From Sulfitobacter sp. (GTDB taxonomy: Bacteria > Pseudomonadota > Alphaproteobacteria > Rhodobacterales > Rhodobacteraceae): a stretch of DNA of 58,920 bases. Each line of letters begins with the position of its first letter. The first letter of the stretch is position 1. The stretch lies in the NCBI GenBank assembly GCA_024637305.1, contig JAGXFI010000164.1:1-58920 (forward strand). Reading direction: 5' to 3'. The notes below the pieces were generated by a model. The model searched no databases, was not told where the DNA came from, and was given only the letters and a program-made list of their open reading frames with translations. Below are positions 11,242 through 21,438 of the stretch, in pieces. Position numbers and translations under genes: made by a program.

Positions 11242-11919
11242 ATGATCCGTGTGCTGATGATCCTGTTCTTGCTGGCCTCCTGCGGGCGACCCTTGACGCC
11301 GAACGAGCAGGCTTTTGCAGCGACAATTTTCGGAGATACACTCGAAGCGCGGGCCGCCCGGCTACATGACGGGGCTCCGACACGGGCCGTGACGTTCAGG
11401 CGCAAGCCAAGGCCGCGAACGACCTGCCGCGAGCTGATCCTGCCACCACCAGTGGGCGATACCGTGACCAGCAAACCCGCTGCGGTGGCGCTGTTCAATC
11501 GGGTGCTGTTCGACAAGGACTGGTATCTCGATGACTACCTGCCGGACTATCCCGACCGGATCGGCCTGATCGCCGCGATGTTGCTGGGTCACGAGCTGAC
11601 GCATGTGTGGCAGTGGCAAAATCGTGCGACCACGGGATATTCGCCCCTGCGTGCCGCGTCGGAACATAACCCGGGGGTCGATCCCTATCTTTTCGATATC
11701 GATAACACCCCCGAGTTCGCCGCCTTCGGGTACGAACAACAGGGGTCGATCGTGGAAGAGTTCGTCTGTTGCCGCGCGCTGGCACCGCAAGGGGCGCGGA
11801 CCGAACGCTTGCACGCTCTCATCAGTCAGGCAATGCCGGTGGCGGCGCTGCCTGCGCAGTCCTTGCACGAAGTCGGATTGCCTTGGGACGGTGTCGACCT
11901 CGAGACGATCTGCCGCTGA
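11242..11919 (+). CDS. lipoprotein with HExxH motif (putative metallopeptidase-like)
   Basis: Lipobox LLASCGRP and HELTHVWQWQ. Confidence 0.7.
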   Translation: MIRVLMILFLLASCGRPLTPNEQAFAATIFGDTLEARAARLHDGAPTRAVTFRRKPRPRTTCRELILPPPVGDTVTSKPAAVALFNRVLFDKDWYLDDYLPDYPDRIGLIAAMLLGHELTHVWQWQNRATTGYSPLRAASEHNPGVDPYLFDIDNTPEFAAFGYEQQGSIVEEFVCCRALAPQGARTERLHALISQAMPVAALPAQSLHEVGLPWDGVDLETICR

Positions 11920-11963
11920 CAGGACCCTTCCCGCAGGTGCGACCATGGCCCACAGTTTGCGCT

Positions 11964-12386
11964 TCAGGGTTGTTGAATGCTTTCGAGGTATTCCAGCAGC
12001 GCCGCCAGCGGGCGCGGCGTGGGGGTCAGGATGCCGTTCACATCAACAGGAACAGTGTCGGAGCCAAGCACCGCCCCGAATTCCGGCATGACGCGGCCAT
12101 CATGGGCACCGCGGGCATAGCCGTCGATCATGGACAGTGTTTTGGCGATCGGAAAAGTGCCTCCATTGCGGGCCGCGATGCGGGTAAGATCGACGGGCGC
12201 GCTTGGCAGGTCGCCGGCAAGCGCACCGTCGCCCTTTCCCGAGGCTCCGTGACAGACAGAGCAATTGGCATCATAAACCTGCGCGCCCTCGTCCGGGCCG
12301 GGCATTTCGCGCGCAGTACACGCGGCGAGGATCACGGTGCCAAGAACTGCGACGACGAGGCTGGCGGCTGGCAGATTAGGGCGCAT
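11964..12386 (-). CDS. c-type cytochrome, predicted lipoprotein
   Basis: MRPNLPAASLVVAVLGTVILAACTAR lipobox; CSVCHG motif. Confidence 0.85.
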   Translation of the reverse strand: MRPNLPAASLVVAVLGTVILAACTAREMPGPDEGAQVYDANCSVCHGASGKGDGALAGDLPSAPVDLTRIAARNGGTFPIAKTLSMIDGYARGAHDGRVMPEFGAVLGSDTVPVDVNGILTPTPRPLAALLEYLESIQQP

Positions 12387-12508
12387 TTGGCTATACTCCG
12401 ATGCTGGTTCAACCCTGTTTAACCCGCACCGCCCTGACGCACAAACGCAACTTGCGGACGGTTTGCTCTGCGCGCATGATCGCGCCGGAAAAGCAAGGAG
12501 AGCGGCGG

Positions 12509-12943
12509 ATGGCGCAGTACGCATTTATCATGTTGATTGCCGGAATCGGCATACCGGTACTGGCAGCGCTGAATGCCGGGTTGGGCGCGCGGGTCGGATC
12601 GCCAGCTGCCGCGGCGGCGGTCCTGTTCGTGATTGCTTTCGTCATCAGCGTGACCGTGGCGGTGATCACCGGTCCGCAGGCTTTCGGACGGTTTACCGGC
12701 GTCCCGAAACATCTGTTTCTGGCGGGCGTGTTCGTCGCGTTCTACATCCTGTCGATTACCTATATCGCACCGCATTTCGGGATCGGGAACGCAGTTTTCT
12801 TCGTGTTGCTGGGGCAGTTGATATCGGCGGCGGCGATTGACCACTGGGGTCTGTTTGGCGCGCAGGTATCGCCGCTGGGTCTGGCGCGTGCGGGGGGCAT
12901 TGCGTTGATGGCGGCCGGAGTTTGGCTGACGCAACAGGTCTAA
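12509..12943 (+). CDS. DMT-superfamily transporter (YdcZ/DUF606-like)
   Basis: MAQYAFIMLIAGIGIPVLAALNAGLGARVGSP...; five hydrophobic helices, 144 aa. Confidence 0.75.
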   Translation: MAQYAFIMLIAGIGIPVLAALNAGLGARVGSPAAAAAVLFVIAFVISVTVAVITGPQAFGRFTGVPKHLFLAGVFVAFYILSITYIAPHFGIGNAVFFVLLGQLISAAAIDHWGLFGAQVSPLGLARAGGIALMAAGVWLTQQV

Positions 12944-13917
12944 CCGGCGAGCGCCTCTATTTGGGACCAAAGTGAATCTGCCACTTCAACGGGATCATCG
13001 TGGCGCTGCAACTGGCCCGGCATCCGCGCGCCATCATCGGCAGCCGCGGCTTCGGCAAGTGCCTGCATCTGGCCGTGGAAATCCCGCGCCGTCGACGGGT
13101 CGATCAGCAAGTAGTACTGGCCCAGATCATGGGGAGCGCCGTCGGGAGCCTTGAGCGGTTTGACATCGCGCGATGGCATGGAGCCGGTCAGCGCTGAGGC
13201 CAGTATTTCGGCCATCAGGCCAAAGCCCCACCCCTTGTAACCGCCCATCGACACCAACGATCCACGCAATGCCTCGTCAGGATCGGTCGTGGCCCGGCCT
13301 TGCGCGTCCACGGCCCAGCCTTCGGGAATGGAGTCACCCGCTGCCTTCGCCATCGTGATCTTGCCAAGCGCCACGGTAGTGGTGGATTGGTCGAACTGCA
13401 TGGCCAGCCCGCCCTGCCCGTCCGGCACCGAAAACGCGATCGGGTTGGTCCCGATGACGCGGGTCTTGCCGCCCGGTGCCGCCACTATCGGCGACGCATT
13501 GGCAAAGCCGATGCCGATCATGCCCGCGCGAGCAATCTGACCGGTAAAATACCCCAACGAGGTACAGGTGTGCGCGTGCGCCACGGCAAGCGAGGCAACG
13601 CCACCCTGACGCGCGGCGTCGAGTGCTACCGGCAACCCGTAAGCAAAGGCAGGCTGGGCAAAGCCAAAGCCCGCGTCGACTTCGACCGCGCTGCGGCGGA
13701 TCGCCGTCACCGTCGGAATCACCGTGCCGTTCACCCGGCCCGAGCGCAATTGCGCGCAATAGCTTTCGACGTAGTAAAGGCCGCATATCCGGTTGCCTGT
13801 CGCTTCGGCCTCGCGCACCGCGCGCGCGACTTCGGCAGCCTGAAAGGCGTCAGCACCGGCGGCCTGCAGGGCGCGGGCCGTCGTCGCTTCTATGTCGGTC
13901 AGGGATATGATCGCCAT
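12940..13917 (-). CDS. Ldh-family oxidoreductase (malate/lactate/ureidoglycolate dehydrogenase type)
   Basis: GNRICGLYYVESYCAQLRSGRVN...VIGTNPIAFSVPD...GGYKGWGFGLMAEILA. Confidence 0.88.
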   Translation of the reverse strand: MAIISLTDIEATTARALQAAGADAFQAAEVARAVREAEATGNRICGLYYVESYCAQLRSGRVNGTVIPTVTAIRRSAVEVDAGFGFAQPAFAYGLPVALDAARQGGVASLAVAHAHTCTSLGYFTGQIARAGMIGIGFANASPIVAAPGGKTRVIGTNPIAFSVPDGQGGLAMQFDQSTTTVALGKITMAKAAGDSIPEGWAVDAQGRATTDPDEALRGSLVSMGGYKGWGFGLMAEILASALTGSMPSRDVKPLKAPDGAPHDLGQYYLLIDPSTARDFHGQMQALAEAAAADDGARMPGQLQRHDDPVEVADSLWSQIEALAG

Positions 13918-13986
13918 GCGCGGCTCCGGCTGTTGAACCGCCGGGATATGGCGGGACTTCAGTCTGAGCAAAGCGCGAGCCATCCG

Positions 13987-14712
13987 TCAAGCGGAAGCAA
14001 GCGGCTCCACGGTGATGAAATTGACATCCATGGCGTCAAGTTCGGTGTCCAACCCCTCAAGCATGATGGTCAGCCCGGTGCTGAGCGTCAGCGTCAGCCC
14101 CGCCGTTCCAACCGTCTGTTGCGCGATGGTGACGCTGCCTGCGTCTGCGGTTTCGATGACCAGCGCATCCTCTGCGGGGTCGAAGTCGGTAATAGTTATG
14201 GTGCCCACCGCGTCCTGAACCGTGGCAAAAATATCCGCGCCGTACCCCCCTGTCCCGATATCACCTGCGCCCAGAAAAAGCGTATCATCGCCTGAGCCGC
14301 CATCAAGGCTGTCTGCATCCATATCGTCAGGCCGGGTTTCGCGCACAAACCCGCCGAAAAGGACATCATCGCCTGCGCCCCCCATTATGGTGTCGCTGCC
14401 TTCGCCACCGGCAAGCGTATCGTTCTGCATGGCCCCTGTCACCGTATCAGCCCCACCCGAGGCATCGAAGAAGTTACTGGCGCTGTCGATGCCGGTCATT
14501 GTCTCGTCCGCATCCGTGCCGCGCAGTGCGTTCACAGGACCGCTATCGCCTGACTGCGACCGCGCATCGTCGAGACGCGCTACCAGATCGGTGTCGACCG
14601 GTTCAGGTGCGGTGGTTTCGTCCGCCGCTTCCGCATTATCTTCCAGAAGATCGGTAAATCCCAACAGGATTGGCCCTGCTGTCATCAGCAAGAGTATTGT
14701 GAGTGGAGTCAT
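13987..14712 (-). CDS. RTX/haemolysin-type calcium-binding repeat protein, small
   Basis: GGEGSDTIMGGAGDDVLFGG and DSLDGGSGDDTLFLGAGD repeats after an N-terminal hydrophobic segment. Confidence 0.75.
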   Translation of the reverse strand: MTPLTILLLMTAGPILLGFTDLLEDNAEAADETTAPEPVDTDLVARLDDARSQSGDSGPVNALRGTDADETMTGIDSASNFFDASGGADTVTGAMQNDTLAGGEGSDTIMGGAGDDVLFGGFVRETRPDDMDADSLDGGSGDDTLFLGAGDIGTGGYGADIFATVQDAVGTITITDFDPAEDALVIETADAGSVTIAQQTVGTAGLTLTLSTGLTIMLEGLDTELDAMDVNFITVEPLASA

Positions 14713-14760
14713 TTGCGACTTTCCTATTCTGCTCGCGCATAGACTACGCTCCGAATAAGG

Positions 14761-14775
14761 TTAATTTGCGATTAA
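14761..14775 (-). promoter_or_regulatory. candidate CtrA-like box TTAA-N7-TTAAC
   Basis: Minus strand reads cTTAATCGCAAATTAACC; about 50 bp upstream of the RTX-type ORF start. Confidence 0.4.
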
Positions 14776-15467
14776 GTCGCGGAGTTTAGAGGGCGCAATG
14801 TACCTTTATCGAGACGCAGCTGGCGATCCATCCGCGCGGCAAGCTCAAGGTTGTGTGTCGCGATCAGCGCGGCCAGCCCGGTGTCGCGCACCAGCTGGAG
14901 AAGCGTGGCAAACACGGTGTCCGAGGTCGCGGGGTCAAGGTTGCCAGTCGGTTCATCGGCAAGCAGGAGGCGCGGCGCATTGGCGAGCGCACGGCAGAAG
15001 GCAACGCGCTGCTGTTCACCCCCCGAAAGCGCAGCAGGACGGTGATCGGCGCGCGCGGCAATCCCTGTGCGGGTCAGCAGATCGCGTGCGCGGGTCTCGG
15101 CCTCGGGGCGCGAAATACCGTTCGCGAGTTGTGGCAGGACAATATTTTCCAGCGCGGTGAATTCGGGCAGCAGGTGGTGGAACTGATAGATGAAACCGAC
15201 ATCGCGCCTGCGTGTGGCGGTGCGCTTTCGATCGTTTTGCCCGGTCATGTCGGCCCCACCGATGCGAACGCTGCCCGCATCCGGAGTGTCCAGCAGACCC
15301 GCGATATGCAGCAACGTCGACTTGCCCGCACCCGAAGGCGCGACGAGCGCCACAATCTCGCCCGCTTGCAACGTCAGATCGACACCGGACAGCACAGTGA
15401 TTTCGCCCGGCGTTCCACGCTTGTACGCCTTGCTTATGCCGCTGAGCTGGAGGACCGCATCACTCAT
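14772..15467 (-). CDS. lolD: lipoprotein-releasing ABC transporter ATP-binding protein
   Basis: [24 protein letters not shown]...[32 protein letters not shown]. Confidence 0.92.
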   Translation of the reverse strand: MSDAVLQLSGISKAYKRGTPGEITVLSGVDLTLQAGEIVALVAPSGAGKSTLLHIAGLLDTPDAGSVRIGGADMTGQNDRKRTATRRRDVGFIYQFHHLLPEFTALENIVLPQLANGISRPEAETRARDLLTRTGIAARADHRPAALSGGEQQRVAFCRALANAPRLLLADEPTGNLDPATSDTVFATLLQLVRDTGLAALIATHNLELAARMDRQLRLDKGTLRPLNSAT

Positions 15468-16746
15468 AACGCAGCGCCTCGACCGGGTTCATTCTGGCTG
15501 CACGGCGTGCCGGAAAGATCGTGACGACGAACGACAACCCCAAAGACAGCGCGACTGCCGACAGCACGTCGGACAAGCGCAGCTCGGCCGGCAGAAAATA
15601 GATGCCGCGCACGGAAGGATCCCACGCATTGCCGCCCGACATCCAGTTGACCAACCCGAATATCTGGTCCGCGTAAAGAGCGAACAGACACCCCAGGATC
15701 ACGCCCAGCGCCGTTCCGATCAGGCCGGTGAACGCACCGCAGATGAAAAAGATGCGCAGGACGGACCCTTCGGTCAGGCCCATTGTGCGCAGAATCCCGA
15801 TGTCGCGGCCCTTGTTCTTGACCAGCATGATCAGGCCGGAGACGATATTCATCGCAGCGATCAGGACGAGCACGGACATGATGACGAACATCACGTTATC
15901 CTCGATGTCGAGTGCTGACAGAAAGCCCGAAGACGCATCGCGCCATGTCCATATCAACGCGCTGTCGCCTGCCGCCTGCAGGATCGGACCGACGTAATCG
16001 TCCACCCTGTCAGGATTATCCACCATCACTTCAAGCTCGGTCACAGCCCCCTCGAAGTTGAAGAACACCTGCGCTTCTTCCAAGGGCAGATAGACGCGCG
16101 TGCGGTCGATGTCATAGCGGCCAGCGGTAAAGATATAGGTGACTTCATAGGCGTTGACGCGCGGGCTGGTGCCAAATGCCGTCTTGACGCCGTTGGGCGA
16201 GATCAGCTTGATCTGGTCGCCAAGTGAAACGCCCAGTTCTCGGGCCACACCTGACCCGATTGCAATGCCGTCCGCAAACCGGTCCAGATCGCCCTGCGCG
16301 GTTTCCGGATCAGCGATGCGCGGAATCGTGGCGAGGTTTTCTGGGGCGATCCCGTAGACTTCGACGCCGGCGTTGGACTGGCGCATGTTGGCCATGACCT
16401 GCGCACGCACCAGCGGTGCGACACGGGTCACGCCGGGGACCGCCTCCAGTTTCGCGGCTTGTTCCTCGTAATCGCGGATGTTGCGATCCAGATAGCCGTT
16501 CGCGCGTACTTCACCCGTGGTGTAGACCGTTACATGGGCGTTAGCACCCAGAATGGTGTCGACGAATTCGGCACGAAATCCGGCCCGCACGGCAAGCGTG
16601 GCAATAAGCGCAAAGACTGCCAGCGTGATCCCGATCAGGCTGATCCAGGTCATGACACTGACCCCGCCTTCGGCGCGACGCGCCCGCAGATACCGCCACG
16701 CGATCATCCATTCAAAGCCCGCAAAAGGGGCGGTTCTGCCAGCCAT
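15460..16746 (-). CDS. lolC: lipoprotein-releasing ABC transporter permease (LolC/LolE family)
   Basis: [38 protein letters not shown]...[16 protein letters not shown]; adjacent to lolD. Confidence 0.9.
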   Translation of the reverse strand: MAGRTAPFAGFEWMIAWRYLRARRAEGGVSVMTWISLIGITLAVFALIATLAVRAGFRAEFVDTILGANAHVTVYTTGEVRANGYLDRNIRDYEEQAAKLEAVPGVTRVAPLVRAQVMANMRQSNAGVEVYGIAPENLATIPRIADPETAQGDLDRFADGIAIGSGVARELGVSLGDQIKLISPNGVKTAFGTSPRVNAYEVTYIFTAGRYDIDRTRVYLPLEEAQVFFNFEGAVTELEVMVDNPDRVDDYVGPILQAAGDSALIWTWRDASSGFLSALDIEDNVMFVIMSVLVLIAAMNIVSGLIMLVKNKGRDIGILRTMGLTEGSVLRIFFICGAFTGLIGTALGVILGCLFALYADQIFGLVNWMSGGNAWDPSVRGIYFLPAELRLSDVLSAVALSLGLSFVVTIFPARRAARMNPVEALRYE

Positions 16747-16835
16747 ATCCGGTCCTCATGAACTCGCGCGGACCTTGGGTGTTTGACCAGTGCGCGTCAA
16801 GCCGTCAAGCGCAGCCTGCCGCGCCGGAAACAAGG

Positions 16836-18017
16836 CTACTCCGGCGTCAGACGCAAAACCCTGCCGTTGCTGTCATCCAGCAGCAAGAGGGCACCGTCAC
16901 GGTCCATCGCCACGTCGCGGACGCGGAATTCGCCGTCCAGGAAACGCTCTTCGCCTGTGACCTTGTCGCCTTCCAACCGCAGACGTACCAATCCGCCAGG
17001 ATTGAGCGACCCGGTCAGCACGTCACCGCGCCAGTCAGAAAACATGTCTCCGTCATAGAAGATCATCCCCCCGGGCGCGATCACCGGATCCCAGTAATAG
17101 CGCGGCGCGGTCATGCCTTCCATGCGCGGCTCACCCGTGCCTATGGGGCTGCCACCATATGTCTGGCCGTAGCTGATCAGGGGCCAGCCGTAATTCGCGC
17201 CCTTCTCGATCAGGTTCAGCTCGTCACCCCCTGCGGGGCCGTGTTCTATCACCCACAAATCACCGCCGTCGGGACGGATGGCGGCACCCTGAATATTGCG
17301 ATGGCCAAGGCTCCAGACCTGCGCAGCGATGGCACCTTGATCCGCGAAAGGGTTGTCTGGGGGCGCGACACCTTCGGGGCTCAGCCGCACGACCTTGCCG
17401 AAAGTCGACGGGATTTCCTGCGCCTTTTGCCGCTCGGTTTGAGTGAAATGCTCTCCGGTAGTGATATAGATCATACCGTCATGGGGGATCACGCGCGACC
17501 CGTAGTGCATCGGCGTGGGCGATGGTGGCGACTGGATGAAGATATCGCTGACCGCATCAAGTTCAGTCGCATCGTCGCTCAGGACGCCACGGGCGACGGC
17601 GGTCGCGGTCAATCCATCCTCGATGCGCTTTGCATAGCTCAGATAGATGACGCGGCTCTCATCGAAGTCTTGCGCCAACGCCACATCAAGCAACCCGCCC
17701 TGCCTGCGCGCATCCACGGATGGGACGCCCTGCACCGGATCGCCGAGCGTTCCGTCGCGCAACACGCGCAATTGTCCGGCGCGTTCGGTGACCAGATAGC
17801 CACCACCGGGCAGGACCGCGATACCCCACGGATGGTCAAGCCCCTCCGCCAGCACCTCGACCGACAGCTGAACGCCACTTTTCAGCGCGGGCGCGCGGGT
17901 CTGGTTGGGCCATTCCGGGGTAAATTCCGGCACGTTCTTGGGGCCTTGATCCACAGGTTGTGCCAGCGCCGGAGCGGCCAGCAATGACAGAGCAAACAGG
18001 AAAAATCGCATGCACAA
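16836..18017 (-). CDS. PQQ-dependent sugar dehydrogenase (glucose/sorbosone dehydrogenase family)
   Basis: AEGLDHPWGIAVLPGGGYLVTERAGQLRVL...GHRNIQGAAIRPDGGDLWVIEHGPAGGDELNLI. Confidence 0.9.
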   Translation of the reverse strand: MCMRFFLFALSLLAAPALAQPVDQGPKNVPEFTPEWPNQTRAPALKSGVQLSVEVLAEGLDHPWGIAVLPGGGYLVTERAGQLRVLRDGTLGDPVQGVPSVDARRQGGLLDVALAQDFDESRVIYLSYAKRIEDGLTATAVARGVLSDDATELDAVSDIFIQSPPSPTPMHYGSRVIPHDGMIYITTGEHFTQTERQKAQEIPSTFGKVVRLSPEGVAPPDNPFADQGAIAAQVWSLGHRNIQGAAIRPDGGDLWVIEHGPAGGDELNLIEKGANYGWPLISYGQTYGGSPIGTGEPRMEGMTAPRYYWDPVIAPGGMIFYDGDMFSDWRGDVLTGSLNPGGLVRLRLEGDKVTGEERFLDGEFRVRDVAMDRDGALLLLDDSNGRVLRLTPE

Positions 18018-18067
18018 TACCTCCTTTCGAAGTTTCCCCTAGGGACATAGTGCCGCGCAAGCGTGGG

Positions 18068-19414
18068 TCAAAGGGGGCCGGTCACCTCGTAAATCTGGGC
18101 CAGCCGCGCGATGGCGTCTTCCGGTTTCATTTCCTCACTTTCGCCGGTGCGGCGCGAGGTCAACTCCACCACACCGTTCTTGAGGCCACGCGGACCGACC
18201 GTAATGCGCCAGGGCAAGCCGATGAGATCCATCGTGGCGAACTTGCCGCCTGCGCGCTCGTCGCGGTCGTCATAAAGCGGATCGAGCCCGAGAGCGACAA
18301 GACTGTCATAGAGCGACTGGCAGGCTGCATCAGCCTCTGCGTCGCCCTGTTTGAGGTTGACGATACCGGCATGAAACGGCGTCACCCCTTCGGGCCAGAT
18401 GATGCCCTTGTCGTCATGGCTGGCCTCGATGATGGCCCCGACAAGACGGCTGACGCCAATGCCGTGGCTTCCCATGTGGACCGGGACGGTTTTGCCATCC
18501 GGCCCCTGAACCTTTGCCCCCATGGCGTCGGAATATTTTGTCCCGAAATAAAAGATCTGTCCGACTTCGATGCCGCGTGCGACGCGGCGGCGGTCCTCTG
18601 GCACCTCGTTAAACAGGCCTTCGTCATGGGTTTCATCGGTACGTGCGTATTTGGTAGTGAACTCTTCCAGCACGGCCTGACACTGCTCGACCGAGTCGTA
18701 GTCGATCTGCCGGTCTCCGAAGGTCAGGTCGGTCACGGCGCTGTCATAGAAAACCTCGGACTCGCCGGTCTCGGCCAGTACCAGAAATTCATGCGTGTAA
18801 TCCCCGCCAATCGGCCCGCCGTCCGCGCGCATCGGAATCGCCTGCAAGCCCATGCGCTCGTAGGTGCGCAGATAGCTGACCAGATGGCGGTTGTAGGCGT
18901 GCAGCGCATCTTCTTTCGTCAGGTCGAAGTTGTACCCGTCTTTCATGAAGAATTCGCGCCCTCGCATAACACCGAAACGCGGGCGCATCTCGTCGCGGAA
19001 TTTCCACTGGATATGATAAAGCGTCAGCGGCAAGTCCTTGTAGCTGCCGACATGGGAGCGGAAGATGTCGGTAATCATCTCCTCGTTGGTGGGGCCATAC
19101 AGCATATCGCGCCCCTGACGGTCGGTGATGCGCAGCATTTCCTGGCCGTAATCGTCATAACGACCACTTTCGCGCCACAGATCGGCAGGTTGCAGCGTCG
19201 GCATCAGCATCGGGATATGCCCTGCGCGCTGCTGTTCCTCATGGACGATGTTTTCAAGCTTGCGCAGCACCTTGAAGCCCAGCGGCAACCACGAATAGAT
19301 GCCCGCCGCATTCTGCTTGATCATGCCGGCACGCAGCATCAGACGGTGGCTGACGATCTGCGCCTCGGACGGCGTTTCTTTCAGCACGGGCAGGAAGTAT
19401 CGGCTCAGGCGCAT
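18068..19414 (-). CDS. proS: prolyl-tRNA synthetase
   Basis: [52 protein letters not shown]; class II aaRS, alphaproteobacterial short type. Confidence 0.95.
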   Translation of the reverse strand: MRLSRYFLPVLKETPSEAQIVSHRLMLRAGMIKQNAAGIYSWLPLGFKVLRKLENIVHEEQQRAGHIPMLMPTLQPADLWRESGRYDDYGQEMLRITDRQGRDMLYGPTNEEMITDIFRSHVGSYKDLPLTLYHIQWKFRDEMRPRFGVMRGREFFMKDGYNFDLTKEDALHAYNRHLVSYLRTYERMGLQAIPMRADGGPIGGDYTHEFLVLAETGESEVFYDSAVTDLTFGDRQIDYDSVEQCQAVLEEFTTKYARTDETHDEGLFNEVPEDRRRVARGIEVGQIFYFGTKYSDAMGAKVQGPDGKTVPVHMGSHGIGVSRLVGAIIEASHDDKGIIWPEGVTPFHAGIVNLKQGDAEADAACQSLYDSLVALGLDPLYDDRDERAGGKFATMDLIGLPWRITVGPRGLKNGVVELTSRRTGESEEMKPEDAIARLAQIYEVTGPL

Positions 19415-19529
19415 TGGGCAGGCTCCATCAGGAATAGCATTTTCGTGCCTGACTAAGCCATGTGCACAGATCCCGCAATCACCATGCGCAGCAGGTGGCG
19501 GAGAACGAGGGGATGATTCCGGGGGAGTT

Positions 19530-19550
19530 TGAGGGGGCACCGCCCCCTCA
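19530..19550. terminator. inverted repeat TGAGGGGGC-acc-GCCCCCTCA (terminator-like hairpin)
   Basis: Perfect 9-bp stem, 3-nt loop, between pepT stop and proS start. Confidence 0.5.
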
Positions 19551-19588
19551 TCAGCGAAATAAGGTCGAATGCGGCGAAAGCCGCACCT

Positions 19589-20824
19589 TCAGGTCACGGC
19601 ACGGCGCGCCAGTGCTATCGCCAGTTGCGTGGCCTTGGCCATGTCCTGAACCGATATCCACTCCAACGGTCCGTGGATTTCTTGCATGCCGGTGAAAATG
19701 TTGGGGCATGGCAACCCCATCTCCGTCAGGCGTGACCCGTCGGTGCCGCCGCGGATCGGGACCGACACCGGGTCCATCCCCGCGTCACGGCACGCGGCAT
19801 AGGCCAATTCCACTGGCGTCATGTCGGTTTCCAGCCAATACCGCATGTTTCGGTATTGCGACGTGATCTCGCATGTCACGACGCTGCGCGGTTCGCCCTC
19901 CTGGACTGCTTCGCACACCTTGCGCAGCAGCGCCCCTTTTGCCGCCAGGCCCTCCCTCTCGAAATCGCGCAGAATAAACCGGAGCGTTGCCTGCGCGGCA
20001 CTTCCGTCCATGTCGGTGAGGTGGATGAACCCTTCGCGGCCATCGGTCGTCTCGGGCGTCATGGACTGCTGCGGCAGCGCGGCAATGATTTTGGACGCCA
20101 GGTGCAGCGCATTGACCAGCTTGCCCTTTGCCCTGCCGGGATGAATGCTTACCCCTTCGATCCGCACAGTGGCGCGATCTGCCGAAAAGCTCTCGAACTC
20201 GATTTCGCCCGGACCGGCCCCGTCGAACGTATAGGCGAAATCGCAGGCCATGTCCGCAGGCAGCCGCGGGTCGACGCCGCGTCCGATCTCTTCGTCAGGG
20301 GTGAACGCCATTCGTATCGCACCATGCGGAATGTCGGGATTGTCGATCAGATGCTGCGCCGCCGTCATGATGATCGCCACCCCGGCCTTGTCATCGCCCC
20401 CCAGCAGCGTTTTGCCACTGGCGGTGACGATATCGTGGCCTACGACCTTTTGCAGATGCGGGGAAATCTCGGGCGAGAGCCTCAGATCCGGTGCGTCCGC
20501 GAAAGTGATGTCGCCGCCATTGTATCCGCGATGCACCACCGGCTTGACCCCCGCCGCATGGTACTGGGGCGCGGTGTCCACATGCGCGCACCAGCCCATC
20601 ACGGGTCCGTCCGCCGTGGCCGGAACGGTGGCCAGCACGACGCCATAATCCGTCAGCGTCACGTCATGCGCGCCCATAGCTTCCAGTTCTGCGACCAACA
20701 CCCGGCTGAGATCCATCTGGCGCGCGGTGCTGGGCTGCGACGGGCTGGTCTCGTCGCTTTGTGTGTCTATGGCGGCGTATCGGCACAGCCGCGTTTCGAG
20801 ATCGTCATCGAATTGTCCGCGCAT
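19589..20824 (-). CDS. pepT: peptidase T (tripeptide aminopeptidase)
   Basis: RYAAIDTQSDETSPSQPSTARQMDLSRVL...GWCAHVDTAPQY...TLLGGDDKAGVAII. Confidence 0.93.
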   Translation of the reverse strand: MRGQFDDDLETRLCRYAAIDTQSDETSPSQPSTARQMDLSRVLVAELEAMGAHDVTLTDYGVVLATVPATADGPVMGWCAHVDTAPQYHAAGVKPVVHRGYNGGDITFADAPDLRLSPEISPHLQKVVGHDIVTASGKTLLGGDDKAGVAIIMTAAQHLIDNPDIPHGAIRMAFTPDEEIGRGVDPRLPADMACDFAYTFDGAGPGEIEFESFSADRATVRIEGVSIHPGRAKGKLVNALHLASKIIAALPQQSMTPETTDGREGFIHLTDMDGSAAQATLRFILRDFEREGLAAKGALLRKVCEAVQEGEPRSVVTCEITSQYRNMRYWLETDMTPVELAYAACRDAGMDPVSVPIRGGTDGSRLTEMGLPCPNIFTGMQEIHGPLEWISVQDMAKATQLAIALARRAVT

Positions 20825-21018
20825 TTGCCGGCTCCCCCTGTTTCTTGTCACCGCACAGATGCGCGCCGCCCCGTTGGTGTCAAGCCATCCCGGCAAAGCC
20901 GCACACTTGCAGGCGATGCGCATCCCGCTGCCGCGGAAATGACCGGAACCGGTCATGCTGTTGGCTTGGTTAACAGGCACAAGGCCCGTCACGGGTGGGG
21001 CCCAATAGGACTGTGACA

Positions 21019-21438
21019 ATGAAAAAGCATGTGACTTCGTTCGGATATTTCTGCGGTGCTTACGTCCTCCTCAGCGGAATTCTGGCCATGGTATCTATTG
21101 TGGCGGAGAAGTTCTGGGACCACGCGTTTCCCCACGTCGGCATCATGGCGGCGGGCATTGCCGCAATCATGGCGGGGCAGGCTTATGCGGCACGCTTCAG
21201 CGCCCGGCCGACCGGTCTGGAATCGACCCTGTATGCGCTGGCGATGTGTGGTTTTGTCATTGGCATCACCCTGATACAGATGCGTATCAGCTACTTTGGA
21301 CAGACCATTGCCGGTCTGCCGCTGGCGATGACCGAGGTGGTGATACCAATCCTGCTGATCCTGCATTTCGTGATCCTGCGACTTTGTTTCCCGCTTGGCG
21401 TGCGCAGTGGGTTGAGATCGCGGGCCGCGCCGGTGTGA
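21019..21438 (+). CDS. small integral membrane protein (possibly ABZJ_00895-like)
   Basis: 139 aa with four predicted hydrophobic segments; family assignment tentative. Confidence 0.6.
   Translation: MKKHVTSFGYFCGAYVLLSGILAMVSIVAEKFWDHAFPHVGIMAAGIAAIMAGQAYAARFSARPTGLESTLYALAMCGFVIGITLIQMRISYFGQTIAGLPLAMTEVVIPILLILHFVILRLCFPLGVRSGLRSRAAPV

Noticed and set aside
17960-19456. 498-aa plus-strand ORF antisense to proS/PQQ dehydrogenase
   Set aside because: Shadow of proS; proS has unambiguous class II aaRS motifs and an operon context.
19856-21016. 386-aa plus-strand ORF antisense to pepT
   Set aside because: Shadow ORF without recognisable domains; pepT is clear on the minus strand.
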